Shown here: piece after piece, positions 10,191 through 20,110 of the stretch
Numbering within the stretch: position 1 is the stretch's first letter
How the letters are laid out: each line of letters opens with the position of its first letter
DNA from: Himantopus leucocephalus
Lineage: Eukaryota; Chordata; Aves; Charadriiformes; Recurvirostridae
Length of the DNA stretch: 64,000 bases
Direction: 5' to 3'
Assembly: GCA_003993805.1 (NCBI GenBank)
Contig: RSEF01000014.1
Location: forward strand, 1,985,941-2,049,940
Position numbers and translations under genes: made by a program
The notes under the pieces: generated by a model
Database searches by the model: none
What the model saw: the letters and a program-made list of their open reading frames with translations, nothing else
What the model was told of the DNA's origin: nothing

Positions 10191-11404
10191 GCTGAACCAG
10201 TGGCTGGTACCAGGTCGTACCGTCTCGTTTGCTAATAGCCTCTAGATGCAACTGTGCTTTGGAGACAAGTCAGAAGCTATTAAAAAGAGGGAGTCAGGGC
10301 TTCGTATTATTTCGGAATGGTCTCTCCTGATGGGAGACTGATTGGCCTGTGGTAGGAAAAGAGCTGGCACAGTGTGTATTATACATACGAGCCAGCTTGG
10401 TTTGGGCACACAATGCGGAATTCAGTTTAACATTTCTACAGTAAGAATACAAATCCCTAAAGGAAGATTTGGAAAGAGCTGGCTGCTTTCTACTAATCAG
10501 TGCCTTAACAAAAAGCAGTCACTCATAAAACTTTTGTGATCTGCCTACAGCATCCCATACGCTGCTTTCAACACCCAGGAGATCTCTCAGCAGCCTCTGT
10601 AAGGTATCTCTGCCACACAGTATACGATGTACACCATGTAAATCTTGTAAAAGTTAGTTACAGCTACGCCCTACTGCAGGGAAATCGGTATGTGCTTAAG
10701 AGGAATCATAAACCTGTAGACATATGTGAATTCTGGGAGATTAAAATTTTTAGGGGTGCAGTCACCTTCCACTCGGCATATGCATGTTGCTGCAAGTCAC
10801 CTCTGGGAAGCACTTCTAAGGGAAATTCTCATATTCATCTTCACCTTGGATATATTCCCATAAAACTGAGTGACAGTAATCTGACCACACCATTACCATT
10901 CAGTCCTTCTGCCAGGAATGACTCATGGAGCACTTTCCTCTTCTCGCTGCATTTCCTCTGCGACAGAGGAGCTTGCCTTGCCCATCTCCAAAATGAAATA
11001 CTGGAAGAACCAGTAGTTTGCACTTCCTTTTGAATTTCTGCTCATTCGGAGTTACAGCAAGTGGCTTCAATGGCCAAACCAGCCCTTTCACCCTCTCTGT
11101 AAGCCCTGTTGACGCACAGCATGCTATATAAGCAGACACTTGAGATAACTGAAAAAGGCAATCAAGAAGGGGAGGAAAAAAAGAGAAGCAGGCAGTGGCT
11201 CGCAGGTCCCTGCAAGCTGCTGCTGGCTTTCTACCACTCTAGCCTCAAGGGAGACACGACAAAATTCTTCAAGGTAACTATAAAAAAAAAAAGAAAGGAC
11301 AAGAAATACCGAGTTTAAATTGCAACAAGGTAGTTTTAAGTTAGCTGGTAAGAATATCTTTCTAATAGTAAGTCTAATGAAGTCCTGAAATGAAAACTCA
11401 TAGA
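10191..11404. other. Unique non-coding DNA
   Basis: The 165-codon plus-strand frame at 10536-11033 is one of the longer non-GC-rich frames. It has no recognisable domain, no obvious splice frame, and minus-strand frames overlap its 3' part; I treat it as chance. An A-tract lies at 11281-11292. Confidence 0.55.
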
Positions 11405-11560
11405 ACCTGGAGACTCCTCATCATTGGAGATTTTTAAGACGCGACTGGAAACTCCCTGCCATGCACAGTTTAGCTATAGTTGAGCCTGCCTGGGGCACAG
11501 ACACGGGCTACGTGACCTCTCAATGGTCCCTCCTGCCCTATTATCCGCTGAATAAGAAAC
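11405..11560 (+). mobile_element. Old CR1 LINE 3' fragment
   Basis: 'cctggagactcctcatcatt', 'ggagatttttaagacgcgac', 'tggaaactccctgc' and 'gagcctgcctggggcacaga' follow the CR1 3' region order (gtggagtctcc..., ggagatattcaagacccgcc, tggacg..., gaccctgcttgagcag). The 'ggtccctcctgccctattat' end corresponds to 'ggtcccttccaacc...'. It is strongly diverged, so older than the 17.9 kb copy. Confidence 0.7.
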
Positions 11561-13029
11561 TTAACTATAACCTCGAAACACAGCAATTCAGCTGCAAACC
11601 ACAACTTTAACATCAATTCTTCTGCATAGTTGTTGTTTCAAGAACAATGATGTTGTATCTTCCCTGTAGACTACCGAGGGCTCCTCAGACCATGGGAAGA
11701 CTCAAAACCATACCAGTTCATCTTTGAACAAAAAAAAAGAAAAGGTGAATGTTGGCAAGATCATTTTTTCTGGTTTCCATTCACGTGAAGTCCCTGCAGG
11801 TTCACTCAACTTTTTCCAGTTAAATGACTCTGTCCCTGCTATACCTTGGAGTAACTGCATGCGACCTTTGCTACCACGGTGCTTTTCCTCCTATGCGGTA
11901 CTATCAGCAGTTTGGAAGAAAAATGCAATGTCAATGCCAGCTTCTAACTTAGGAAAAACAATTATATTATTAAATAGCATCCTAGGCTACTAATTTATTT
12001 CCACCATTTCAAGGCTGGAGTGGTAACTGCGTAAGTTTGCTCCTTCTTCCACTCCATACTAAAGCAACAGGTCTGAGTTGTTGCATTGCTGTGTCCAGCC
12101 ACGCTACGGTTTTGTGGCAGTTAGAGAATAATCACTTTCAGAACACTGAGGTACACCTCCTGTGTAGGTATTTGCATAGTACGTATACAAATTTGTTAGT
12201 GGCTGCACTTGAGTTTATTCTCTCAGAAAAGCTTGCCATGAACCCGTACACAGTCAAGGAAATTCACACTGGAAGATGAATATCTGAATATTTTAAACCA
12301 GCAGCTCTCTGGCAATCCCATATTCTTCTGTGGTATTTGAATATGAATCATTTTGGTGTTGTATCAAGCCTTTAATGTTCTTTTAATGCCGAGTTTCTCA
12401 TCTGAATTTCACTGGGACTTATTAAACGCAGGGTTTTTCTTTCCCTATCTCATATTGACATGATTACAGTAACTATGTATAATTATGTGCATAGGGTAAA
12501 TATGCTAATTGTATAATTGCAACATTCAAGTAAATCCTGGCAAACAGAGAATGTTCTTAGGGCAGGCAGGACACATACTGATAGGTATAACAGAACCAGA
12601 AGCACTCCTCTTATTTCCGACCATTAATATTTAGAGATAAAACAATATAATTTATCCACCACCCAGGTGACCCTTCTATCCAAAGGCTGGATGGTGAGCC
12701 CCGCTGTCATGAAAATGCAAGTTAGTACGGTACCTGTAATTACTGCAGAATACCTCTGCCCGGTGGTATCAGCTGCACGCTGGAAGCAGGACAACTCAAA
12801 GGTTAAATTGGGTCCACCTACTAAACTTCTCAAATCTGCAGAAGGCTGCTTGGAAATGTAAAATATTATCAGTAATTATGTGTCTTTGTGGAGAAGACCT
12901 ACTACGAAAAATGAAACCAACATTGTGCTTAAGTAATGAGAGGGAGTGAGAGAGAGGGACACAAACCTCTCCACATTATGGTGCTTTATTTTTTTTAAGA
13001 AAGAAACTGGGGCAAAGACACCTAAGAAA
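11561..13029. other. Unique non-coding DNA with an AT-rich enhancer-like part
   Basis: No gene recognised. The stretch 12290-12560 is CpG-poor and rich in homeodomain/POU-like sites ('tatgctaattgtataattgc' near 12500) and may be a conserved non-coding element. The remaining open frames are short and without recognisable domains. Confidence 0.5.
12290..12560. promoter_or_regulatory. Candidate conserved non-coding element
   Basis: The AT-rich block contains 'atgtataattatgtgcatag' and 'gggtaaatatgctaattgta', dense in TAAT cores and octamer-like half-sites, with nearly no CpG. This is inferred from composition only. Confidence 0.3.
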
Positions 13030-13135
13030 AAGGTGCAGATTTTATTCCTGCCAGTGACTTGATGTGTGATGTTGGATTAATTACCTCATGTCCTTTATTT
13101 CCTTTTCTCCTTCTGCACTTAGATTGACATCTGTC
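13030..13135 (+). mobile_element. MIR-type SINE relic
   Basis: 'attcctgccagtgacttgat', 'gtgtgatgttggattaatta' and 'cctcatgtcctttatttcc' follow the MIR order 'ctctgccactgacttgctgtgtgaccttgggcaagtcac' (abbreviated) and 'cctcagtttcc'. Divergence is high. The upstream 'aaactggggcaaagacac' near 13005-13022 may be a second scrap in opposite orientation. Confidence 0.5.
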
Positions 13136-15534
13136 ATCATGCATTTGAACGCCAGCCAACAGACTGGGATGTTGTGTTCACTTGGGTGTCCCAGTGCTGT
13201 CATGAGTTTCATTCACACGACATTAAAAAAAGAAGTTGAGATTTGTGTGATAAAGGTAGACGTGACCTTCAGGGGAGGCAGGGGGGAGAGAAGAGAGGGA
13301 AAGGGATTTACGTTTGTCTGTAAAAAATGACAGGATTCAGCTGGGATGAGTTTCCAGTTGATTAAAAAGAAAACAAAAAACAACTCCCCCCAGCTCCTTA
13401 GAAAGGGGGAATGGAAATGGCGCTGTCAACAACCGCAGTGCTACTGGGAGCTCTCAGAAAGCTATTAAAGAACCAAAAACATTCAGGTTCCAACATAGTA
13501 TTAAAATAATGATGACACCCATGAAAGCATTCATTTACAAGGCAGTGGGAGACAGGTTGAGGTGAAGTGCAACTTAGCATCCCAACCCATCTTCTGTGGA
13601 TTTGTGTCCATTCTGACACAAGCCAAGATCATTGGACTTAACCTCAGTGGTCAATGGTCCTTAACGTAAAAAGTTACGGGATCCACACCTTTTTTGTATG
13701 CAGAACTGGTAACGCTCGGCATACTGCACCCTTCTGTGCTGTGATGAGCAGCAGACCCTACAGCGTGTACGAGTTCACTGCAGAGACGAGATGTGCAGGT
13801 TCAGTCAGATATGCAAAAGTCCTGCAGCTCGCTAGGAAGGGCCATAATTTTGCTTGAGGGAATGTGAAGAACAGGCGCACGAGGTGCAGCTTGGTGCAAC
13901 AACGCTCTACCCATGTACAGCAGTTGGTAAAGAATATACTATTCCCTCAAGGAACCTGGTTATTGATGACTTTTCTTCTTGAAGGCACTCAGCTTTGAAC
14001 ATCTTTGACTGAACACTGAAGTAAGAGGTGCTCAGGACCTCTGTGAATCAGACCTAAGTCATCCTAACCTGCCTGTATCTAGCTAGAGCCTTTTAGAGTG
14101 TTGGCTCCCTCTGCTAGGCATTGTCGTGTCGCTAGCTTGTACGTACCGATCCCCTAGGTGATGTCGGTGCACTACACGCCTGCATCACAAAAGATCTGAA
14201 CCCATTTTTAAATTATCGCTTATATTGAGTCACACACAAATGAATTTTTATGCTCTACCAATTTCCTGGAGACCTGAAGTGCTGGACATCAGAAATAAGT
14301 CGCTATAACCCCGGGTCCAAGCCAAATTCTCTTACTGAAAGCACATACTACGTATTAAACGGCGGCTCCTTCCGTGTGCCTGGCCTGTTCCCCTAACGCT
14401 TGGCTCACAAAGGCCCCACAGAAAAGCGGGGAGGGAAACTGCCTGGTGACCCCCTCTGCCGCCAGCCCCTGTTGCTCATCTCAACTGCCTCTGAGAGAAC
14501 ACAGCACATTCTTTTAAATATTTTATCCACTCAGTGATCATGGGTGAAAGAAAGGACTAACAAGAAATGACAAGTGAAATAACTACATTTCCGGACCTGA
14601 CAACACTCTTTATTTTTAATTCTACCAGGGTTGTGGATAGACACTAAGGTATGACTTTGACAAGAGATTAAATAAGTGAGTTTAGGATTTGAATTACATT
14701 ATACCCACCCTGATCTGAAAGTTCATTTGGAAACAGGAGGGAGTAAAAGAAAACAGGCCAAGAAATCTGCTGTTTCCTTACACTGCACCAAATGCTCTTT
14801 TTTTCTGTGTGAATTTTCTCTTGTAAAAATGTTTTCATTTCTTCACAGTGACACCTGAACATAAAGAAACAGACTATACTGATGATAACAACAGGCTCCT
14901 AACTAGATTAAACAAGTTAAAGTGAAATTTCCCGATAAAATATTTCTAAGAACAGTTTTGTACTGTGTCTGAAATACTTAAATGTGGTGGTTTGGGAACA
15001 GTCTGATGGATGTTTCTACAGAAAATAATTATAAAAGATGAGTACCATATTGTACCTACATTAATATTGTAATTTACCTGTAATATTTTTCCAATTCTAT
15101 GATTTCTTTAGTTCCTTACCCGAGACAGACTTAAACACCTCAATAGCAACTAAAATGAAAAAAGAAAAAGAAAAAGAGAGCGAGAGAGAGATTTCTCCCC
15201 CTCCCAGGAAAAAACTGTGAGAGATCTTTCAGGTTCCCATGGCTAAAAAGTAAGCTTATCATCAAACTGGGTCAGTGTTGATTAAATATTTTCAATTTCT
15301 GTTTGCACAAGCCCAGTATCACAAGACAAACATCCAGGCGATGCTGAGCATCCCCTCGCGGATCCCTCACAGCAAGCCGGGGCAAAGCTGCAGCTGGTGT
15401 TGAGTGACAAACGATTATTACATTTTAAGCTGTGTTTGGGTTGTTCAGAAATCTGATTTCACTGTGCTCTGGAAGAAACGCATGAAAAACCAAGGCAGAA
15501 TGGCAGTCTCTGGCACTGCTGGTGGCTCAGCCAG
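13136..15534. other. Unique non-coding DNA
   Basis: No recognisable gene or transposon. 13265-13300 is G/A-rich and 15157-15191 is a purine tract. A near-CTCF-like sequence lies on the minus strand around 14107-14123 ('gcctagcagagggagcc'). Long AT-rich runs at 14870-15130 contain no motif I would single out. Confidence 0.55.
15157..15191 (+). repeat. Purine tract (GAAAAA/GA)n
   Basis: Uninterrupted purines at 15157-15180, one C at 15181, then a GA repeat to 15191. A pyrimidine run (tttctccccctccc) follows at 15192-15205. It is a simple repeat with mild triplex potential. Confidence 0.8.
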
Positions 15535-16150
15535 GCCCCAGCGCCACGTGCCGACCGGCAGAGGGGCCAACAGCCGCAGGGAACGCGTCGCTCCCGACTG
15601 CCGCATTCCCTCTCCTCGCAACCACCATCTCAAGGCACAGGGACCCTCGTGCTCTGCAGATGGCTCAGATCTGAGATTCGTAGGTCAGAGTGTGTTCCGT
15701 GACATCAGTTGTCCGTCTGCGGCGCTCGCCAGGAATGGCCGTCGGACAGGGGACGGTACGCTGTGGGAAGCAGCCCCGGCACGAGCAGCACCCCGGCACG
15801 CACGCCGGCACGGCCTGCCGAGGTACAGCATTAAAAAAGAAACAAGAACAAACGAAAAAACAGATTCCTGGACTACGAAGCCAAGCCATTAATGTAATAA
15901 GGGAAAGGTACGCGAAGCTGCAGGAGGACCGCGAGCGCCTGCTCGGGCTGCGTTGGCCCTGCGCTCGCAGGGACACGGCTGTGCCCTGGCTCCGGTGCCG
16001 GCAATCCGCCCCTTCTCCCCCAGCACTGCCCCCACAGAGACGAGAGTACGATCACCAACTGACGTTACAGAACGCGAGTGCGGTGCGAGCAGAAGCAAAG
16101 ACGAGGTTTCCTCGGTGGCCGTGCTGAGAACAAACTCCCGCTACCTTCAG
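15535..16150. promoter_or_regulatory. CpG island (orphan)
   Basis: About 60 CpG in roughly 615 bp of about 58% GC by eye, so observed/expected CpG is near or above 1. An A-rich insert at 15830-15865 breaks it. 'ccggcacg' occurs three times (15776, 15793, 15805). Open frames on both strands are stop-poor GC-rich shadows without recognisable domains. It may be a promoter of an unannotated transcript or a methylation-protected enhancer. Confidence 0.6.
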
Positions 16151-16359
16151 CGAAGGCCGAACGCTGCCTAACGACCTGACAAAGCAAATCATTAGCAACA
16201 TTTCACCTCGGTCTTAAAATATTTTCATTGCAAATGACTCTCCCGTTAGATGAATGCCCCTCGCGGAAAGTAATTACCCTTTCTTTGAACTTGCATTTCA
16301 GAAGTTTGAAATGACTTAAAAGAAATGACAGAGAAGAATAAGCACACAGTAGTTACGCC
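16151..16359. other. AT-rich spacer between two CpG-rich blocks
   Basis: A CpG-poor stretch with 'gcaaatcattagcaac', 'cattgcaaatgactc' and 'aagtaattaccc' sites separates the 15.5-16.15 kb island from the 16.36-16.6 kb block. The motif content is enhancer-like, but nothing specific is recognised. Confidence 0.4.
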
Positions 16360-16605
16360 TCCCCCCTTCCCGGGCAGCGCACCAGTACCAGCGCGGGGCG
16401 GGCGAACGGCCGGAATTTTCAGCATCGGGGTTCAAGGAGGCTGCGGAAGATGTCACCGCCGAGAGGCAGCTCTCGCCAGCCGTGTCCTCGGAGCGGCTCC
16501 AGGACAGACAGGAGTTGACAGGACAGACAGCCCAAGAGCTGCAGCGCCGCTGGGGCACGGCTCCAAGCTCCGAGGGGCCGCTGGTCCCGCTAAACGCTCG
16601 CCCCA
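16360..16605. promoter_or_regulatory. CpG-rich block, second half of the 15.5-16.6 kb domain
   Basis: About 25 CpG in 245 bp, including 'gcgcggggcgggcgaacgg'. An 11-bp direct repeat aggacagacag occurs at 16501-16511 and 16520-16530. No gene is recognised. Confidence 0.5.
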
Positions 16606-16881
16606 TGCAAAAGAGTGGGCCACAAAGACAGATTCTTACAATTCATTTAAAATACGCACCCTAACCGAGGGCTGAATTTTCTAAAAGGTTTACTTGTTGC
16701 ATGTCCTGGCTAAGCGGAGTGTGAAAGCTGACGGGGACGAAGCCGCGGGATCCGGGCTGACATTCACAAGTTCTTCAGCGCTCAGAAACAAACATCCACT
16801 TGTAACTGTGCATCATCTTTATTTTTTTTGTATGCGCATCTGCTGAGACACACAGGCTAAAACTCGGGTGAGTGCTCTTTC

Positions 16882-16920
16882 CGTGTATGTATACATACAC
16901 GTGTGTGTATATATGTATAA
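16882..16920. repeat. 20-bp palindrome within a TG/TA microsatellite
   Basis: 16882-16901 is a perfect palindrome centred on GTATAC (arms cgtgtatgta / tacatacacg). It runs into gtgtgtatatatgtata up to 16920. Alternating purine-pyrimidine DNA of this kind can form cruciform or Z-DNA. Confidence 0.85.
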
Positions 16921-17415
16921 TCACACAGACAGCTGTGAAAGGAAAGGAAGAAAATGAAACTGTCAATTAATAACAGTATCTTAATTCTTTGTTTAAATTC
17001 ATTTTGTGATCACCCACCCTGCGTTAGACTCACAATAAGAAGTCCATCTGTCTGAAGAAGATATATCCAGATGCTAATATCAGGACAATGATACAAGACT
17101 GTGCTATTGAAAAAAAAAAGATTATTCTCTACACTAAGAAGTCGATATATCTCTTCTGTGAAAGAAAGTGTGTATGTCTCTCTGTATAGGATTTTTCTGG
17201 GCTTGGGAGAAAGCTATTACAGAGGACGAATCAAAAACAAAGCAACATTTATCAGTGCTTTCTTCAAGCGAAGAGAAGGAGAATAAAATTGGCCCTATCA
17301 TAAAATATTTACATTACATGTTTTTTTTGTAAATCACAGTAGAGAGAAAATAATAGGAGACAGAAAAGGAAGATGATGTTCAAAGACTTTGAAAGAGATT
17401 TTCTTCAGTAAAGTT

Positions 17416-17450
17416 AGAAAGGGGAAAGAAAGAAAGGAAAAAGAGAAAGA
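17416..17450 (+). repeat. 35-nt homopurine tract
   Basis: Uninterrupted A/G from 17416 to 17450, partly (GAAA)n. It is a simple-sequence tract that is probably variable in length. Confidence 0.85.
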
Positions 17451-17912
17451 CTGAGCCTGCATGCACCATTTGAGTACGTTGTGCTCCGTGCGTGTCCTCA
17501 GCGCTCACACCCAACCCTACGACCTTCCCACCAGAAGCTGGAGCTGCCATCAGACCCCCCCGGGGCCACAGCCCAGCGCCGACACCCCCGTGCCCCGGGA
17601 TCTCACAGCCCTCAGCGCGGCTTCAGCCCTTCCCAATGCCTCCCCCCAGCAGGCAGAGGAACACAGGGGTGGGCACGGCGGGGGGCACGCACTGCAGAGC
17701 CCCGTCCAGAGGCTCACTCAGCACCTCCTGCGAGGAACTGGGTGCCTTCAGCACCCGCAGCACTAAACAAGTAGCTCCGTGTAGCATCCTGCCTCCTCCT
17801 TCTCGTGCCACCTAACCCAACAGGTCTCGCGCCATGCTCACACATCCATCCATGCCCCATGACAGGAGCCACAGCACATCAAACTCCCCCTTCACTCACG
17901 TGGGTGAAGACG

Positions 17913-18099
17913 CATGGGTGGTGAGCCCCTGGGGCAGGTTGCCCCGAGAAGCTGTGGCTGCCCCATCCCTGGAGGTGTTCAAGGCCAGGTTGGACGGGGC
18001 TTGGAGCAACCTGGGCTGGTGGGAGGTGTCCCTGCCCAGGGCAGGGGGTGGGACTGGATGAGCTTTAAGGTCCCTTCAACCCAAACCATTCTATGATTC
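17913..18099 (+). mobile_element. CR1 LINE, 5'-truncated, well preserved 3' end
   Basis: The segment carries the full avian CR1 3' signature in order: 'gcaggttgccccgagaagct', 'ccatccctggaggtgttcaa', 'ggccaggttggacggggctt', 'ggagcaacctgggctggtgg', 'gaggtgtccctgcccagggc', 'ggtcccttcaacccaaacc' and the terminal 'attctatgattc'. It is the best preserved copy in the window and a strong marker of an avian genome. The element is heavily 5'-truncated, as most CR1 copies are, and encodes nothing. Confidence 0.95.
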
Positions 18100-19739
18100 A
18101 TGTGAGCTCCACGGCTTCTTGTCTGCTGGGGACACGCAGCTCCAGCTGAAGGCCCAGGGCAGGGTGGCAGGTCAGGGATGGCACGCGGCCACCTCTGCCA
18201 CCCAGCCCTGGGAAAGCCCCCAGCTGGGGAAAGCTTGCTGGCACCACCTCTGTCTTACAAATCTAACATTAATATCACTACAATCATGAACAGTTTGGGA
18301 TTTTTAAGTTGGGTTGAATCGATTTCCCTGTGTTTAAAGCTAAGCACAGGTATCAGTGGGTGCAGGAGCACACATTAATTCAGAATTAAACCCCTTTGGA
18401 AAAGCTTCAGCTTTCACTCTGAGTATTTCTACCATCTCTACTAATTGCACCCAGCGGAATTTTCTGAAAGTACAGCTTTGTTTTGGAGGGGAGAAAAATA
18501 TATTACGTAGACTTTTTAGAGGTTTGCATTTAAAAAAAACCCACATAGTTTTACTTAGAAAACTCCACAAGTTTTTCTACTCAGCCACTTCCAACAATTT
18601 TTTTGTTCACTCTAACTCCTGCTCAGAGCTGCTATTTTCAGAAAAAAGCTGCCATATATCTGATGTAATTCAGATATTGCACTGCACAAAGTGTCTTTAA
18701 AGTGCAGATTTGGGCAGAGAACATCCTGCAGAGATTTGATGAGAAGCTTTTATACTTAAGCGATAGCCTTTGTATTGTATACAAGGAGGAGGAAATAGCT
18801 ATTCAGACAGAAAAACAGTGATCTATTATTCCACAGAAAGAAAACTCTGAGCATGACAAAGATGATCAGCGGCACAAAAAGCACAGTGGATCACTGACAC
18901 CTCTCGTCTGCCGGGTGACACACACCGAACCAGCTCAGGACTGATTACAGCTTGCACTCCGTGATGGGTATTTACTTTCTCTCACCCCTTAAGTCTGCTT
19001 TCCAACACTGTCCTAAGATTATAGGACTTTGCAGGGAACAAGTGGCAATGAGAATAAAGGCCACTGTAAGGACTAGAGTACTTTTTGTAGAGAGTGAGTA
19101 TTTTCCAAGACTTGTACTTAATTAGAGTCGGAGTGTGTCTCCGAAAAGGTGTACGTGTTCTCTCCTCTCTATTCTCTGTCACATCACATTTCTGCTCAAC
19201 ATAATGCAGCAAACCTTGGGAGTGATTTGTGGAATATATTAACATAGTTTAACGCAGTGTGCATAAGATTTACATGCTAGTGCTGTAAGGAAAGGTCATA
19301 GGTCGGAATAAAATGGATGATTAAAAAGAAGTTGATTAATTTCTGTAGCACTATTTCAGAAAGATGTATTGGAACAGAAAACTTGACTCACTCCTTCCGA
19401 GTATCTTAATTACACAAAATGAAAGGAACGGTGCTGAAGGTGTGATCCTCCCTGCACGACCATGCATTACTCGCACAAAGTCAGTGGAACAATCGGCGAT
19501 TTTTGTAATGTGGGGCTACTTTTCAGCTCTCATCCAACGCACCCTTGCTGGGCCCCCCAACTCAGCTGTCTCCTCTTGTAGCGGAGGAACAGGAACCCAT
19601 AAAGGTAAACATCTGTTTGGACTGAATCTCAGTCTCTCTCAGCTCCACGTGCATAATTCTGGCTAAAACACCAGTCAGTCACCCCCTCAGCATCCATCAC
19701 GGCGTTGCTGCCGTTTTCCCAGTGGGTTGCTTCTTTCTG
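18100..19739. other. Unique non-coding DNA
   Basis: No gene or clear repeat. The 114-codon frame at 18356-18700 overlaps a minus-strand frame and has no recognisable domain. The CpG level is low except near 18180. Confidence 0.55.
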
Positions 19740-20110
19740 GTGGAACTAATTGACCTCTGACCTGTTTATTGCTTTACTGTCACCAATTTAGCACCAGTTT
19801 ATTCATCAACATCTGGTGGTCGGAAAATTGTATTTTACATTATTAGCTCTCAAATGGATAGCTAATGCTGCTTAATGGGGCAGTTATACGCTATTATAGA
19901 TTCATTTTTTCTCATTTTGCTAATGAATGGAGAATCTTCATCAAATAAATATTTGCCAGTTGGCTTAATATCAAAGTCACTAATTAAAAACAGAAAAATG
20001 CTCAATATATGGAGAGCTGAATGGTGGTGGCATGTGAGATTTAAAGAAGTATCATTTCTGTCGCACTGTACTTGCACAGAGGCCAAATTGGCAATCAAGT
20101 GATCAGTGTG
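19740..20110. promoter_or_regulatory. Candidate conserved non-coding element
   Basis: Long CpG-poor block with dense TAAT cores and developmental-type sites: 'cattattagctctcaaatgg', 'atagctaatgctgcttaatg', 'ttttgctaatgaatgg', 'atatcaaagtcactaattaa' and 'gccaaattggcaatcaag'. The 75-78-codon frames on both strands overlap each other and are not credible genes. The texture matches vertebrate ultraconserved enhancers, but conservation is not shown here. Confidence 0.45.

Larger units (their letters stand above)
16611..17912. other. Unique non-coding DNA
   Basis: Contains the TG/TA palindrome (16882-16901), a 35-nt purine tract (17416-17450) and a GC-rich, proline-codon-rich block at 17480-17770 whose three overlapping plus-strand frames are all open, a sign of composition rather than coding. 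Confidence 0.55.

Noticed and set aside
10536..11033. 165-codon plus-strand frame
   Set aside because: No recognisable domain, no splice support, and minus-strand frames overlap it.
17742..17763. TTCAGCACC half of a REST/NRSF site
   Set aside because: Only the left half matches; the right half (GGACAGCGCC-like) is missing.
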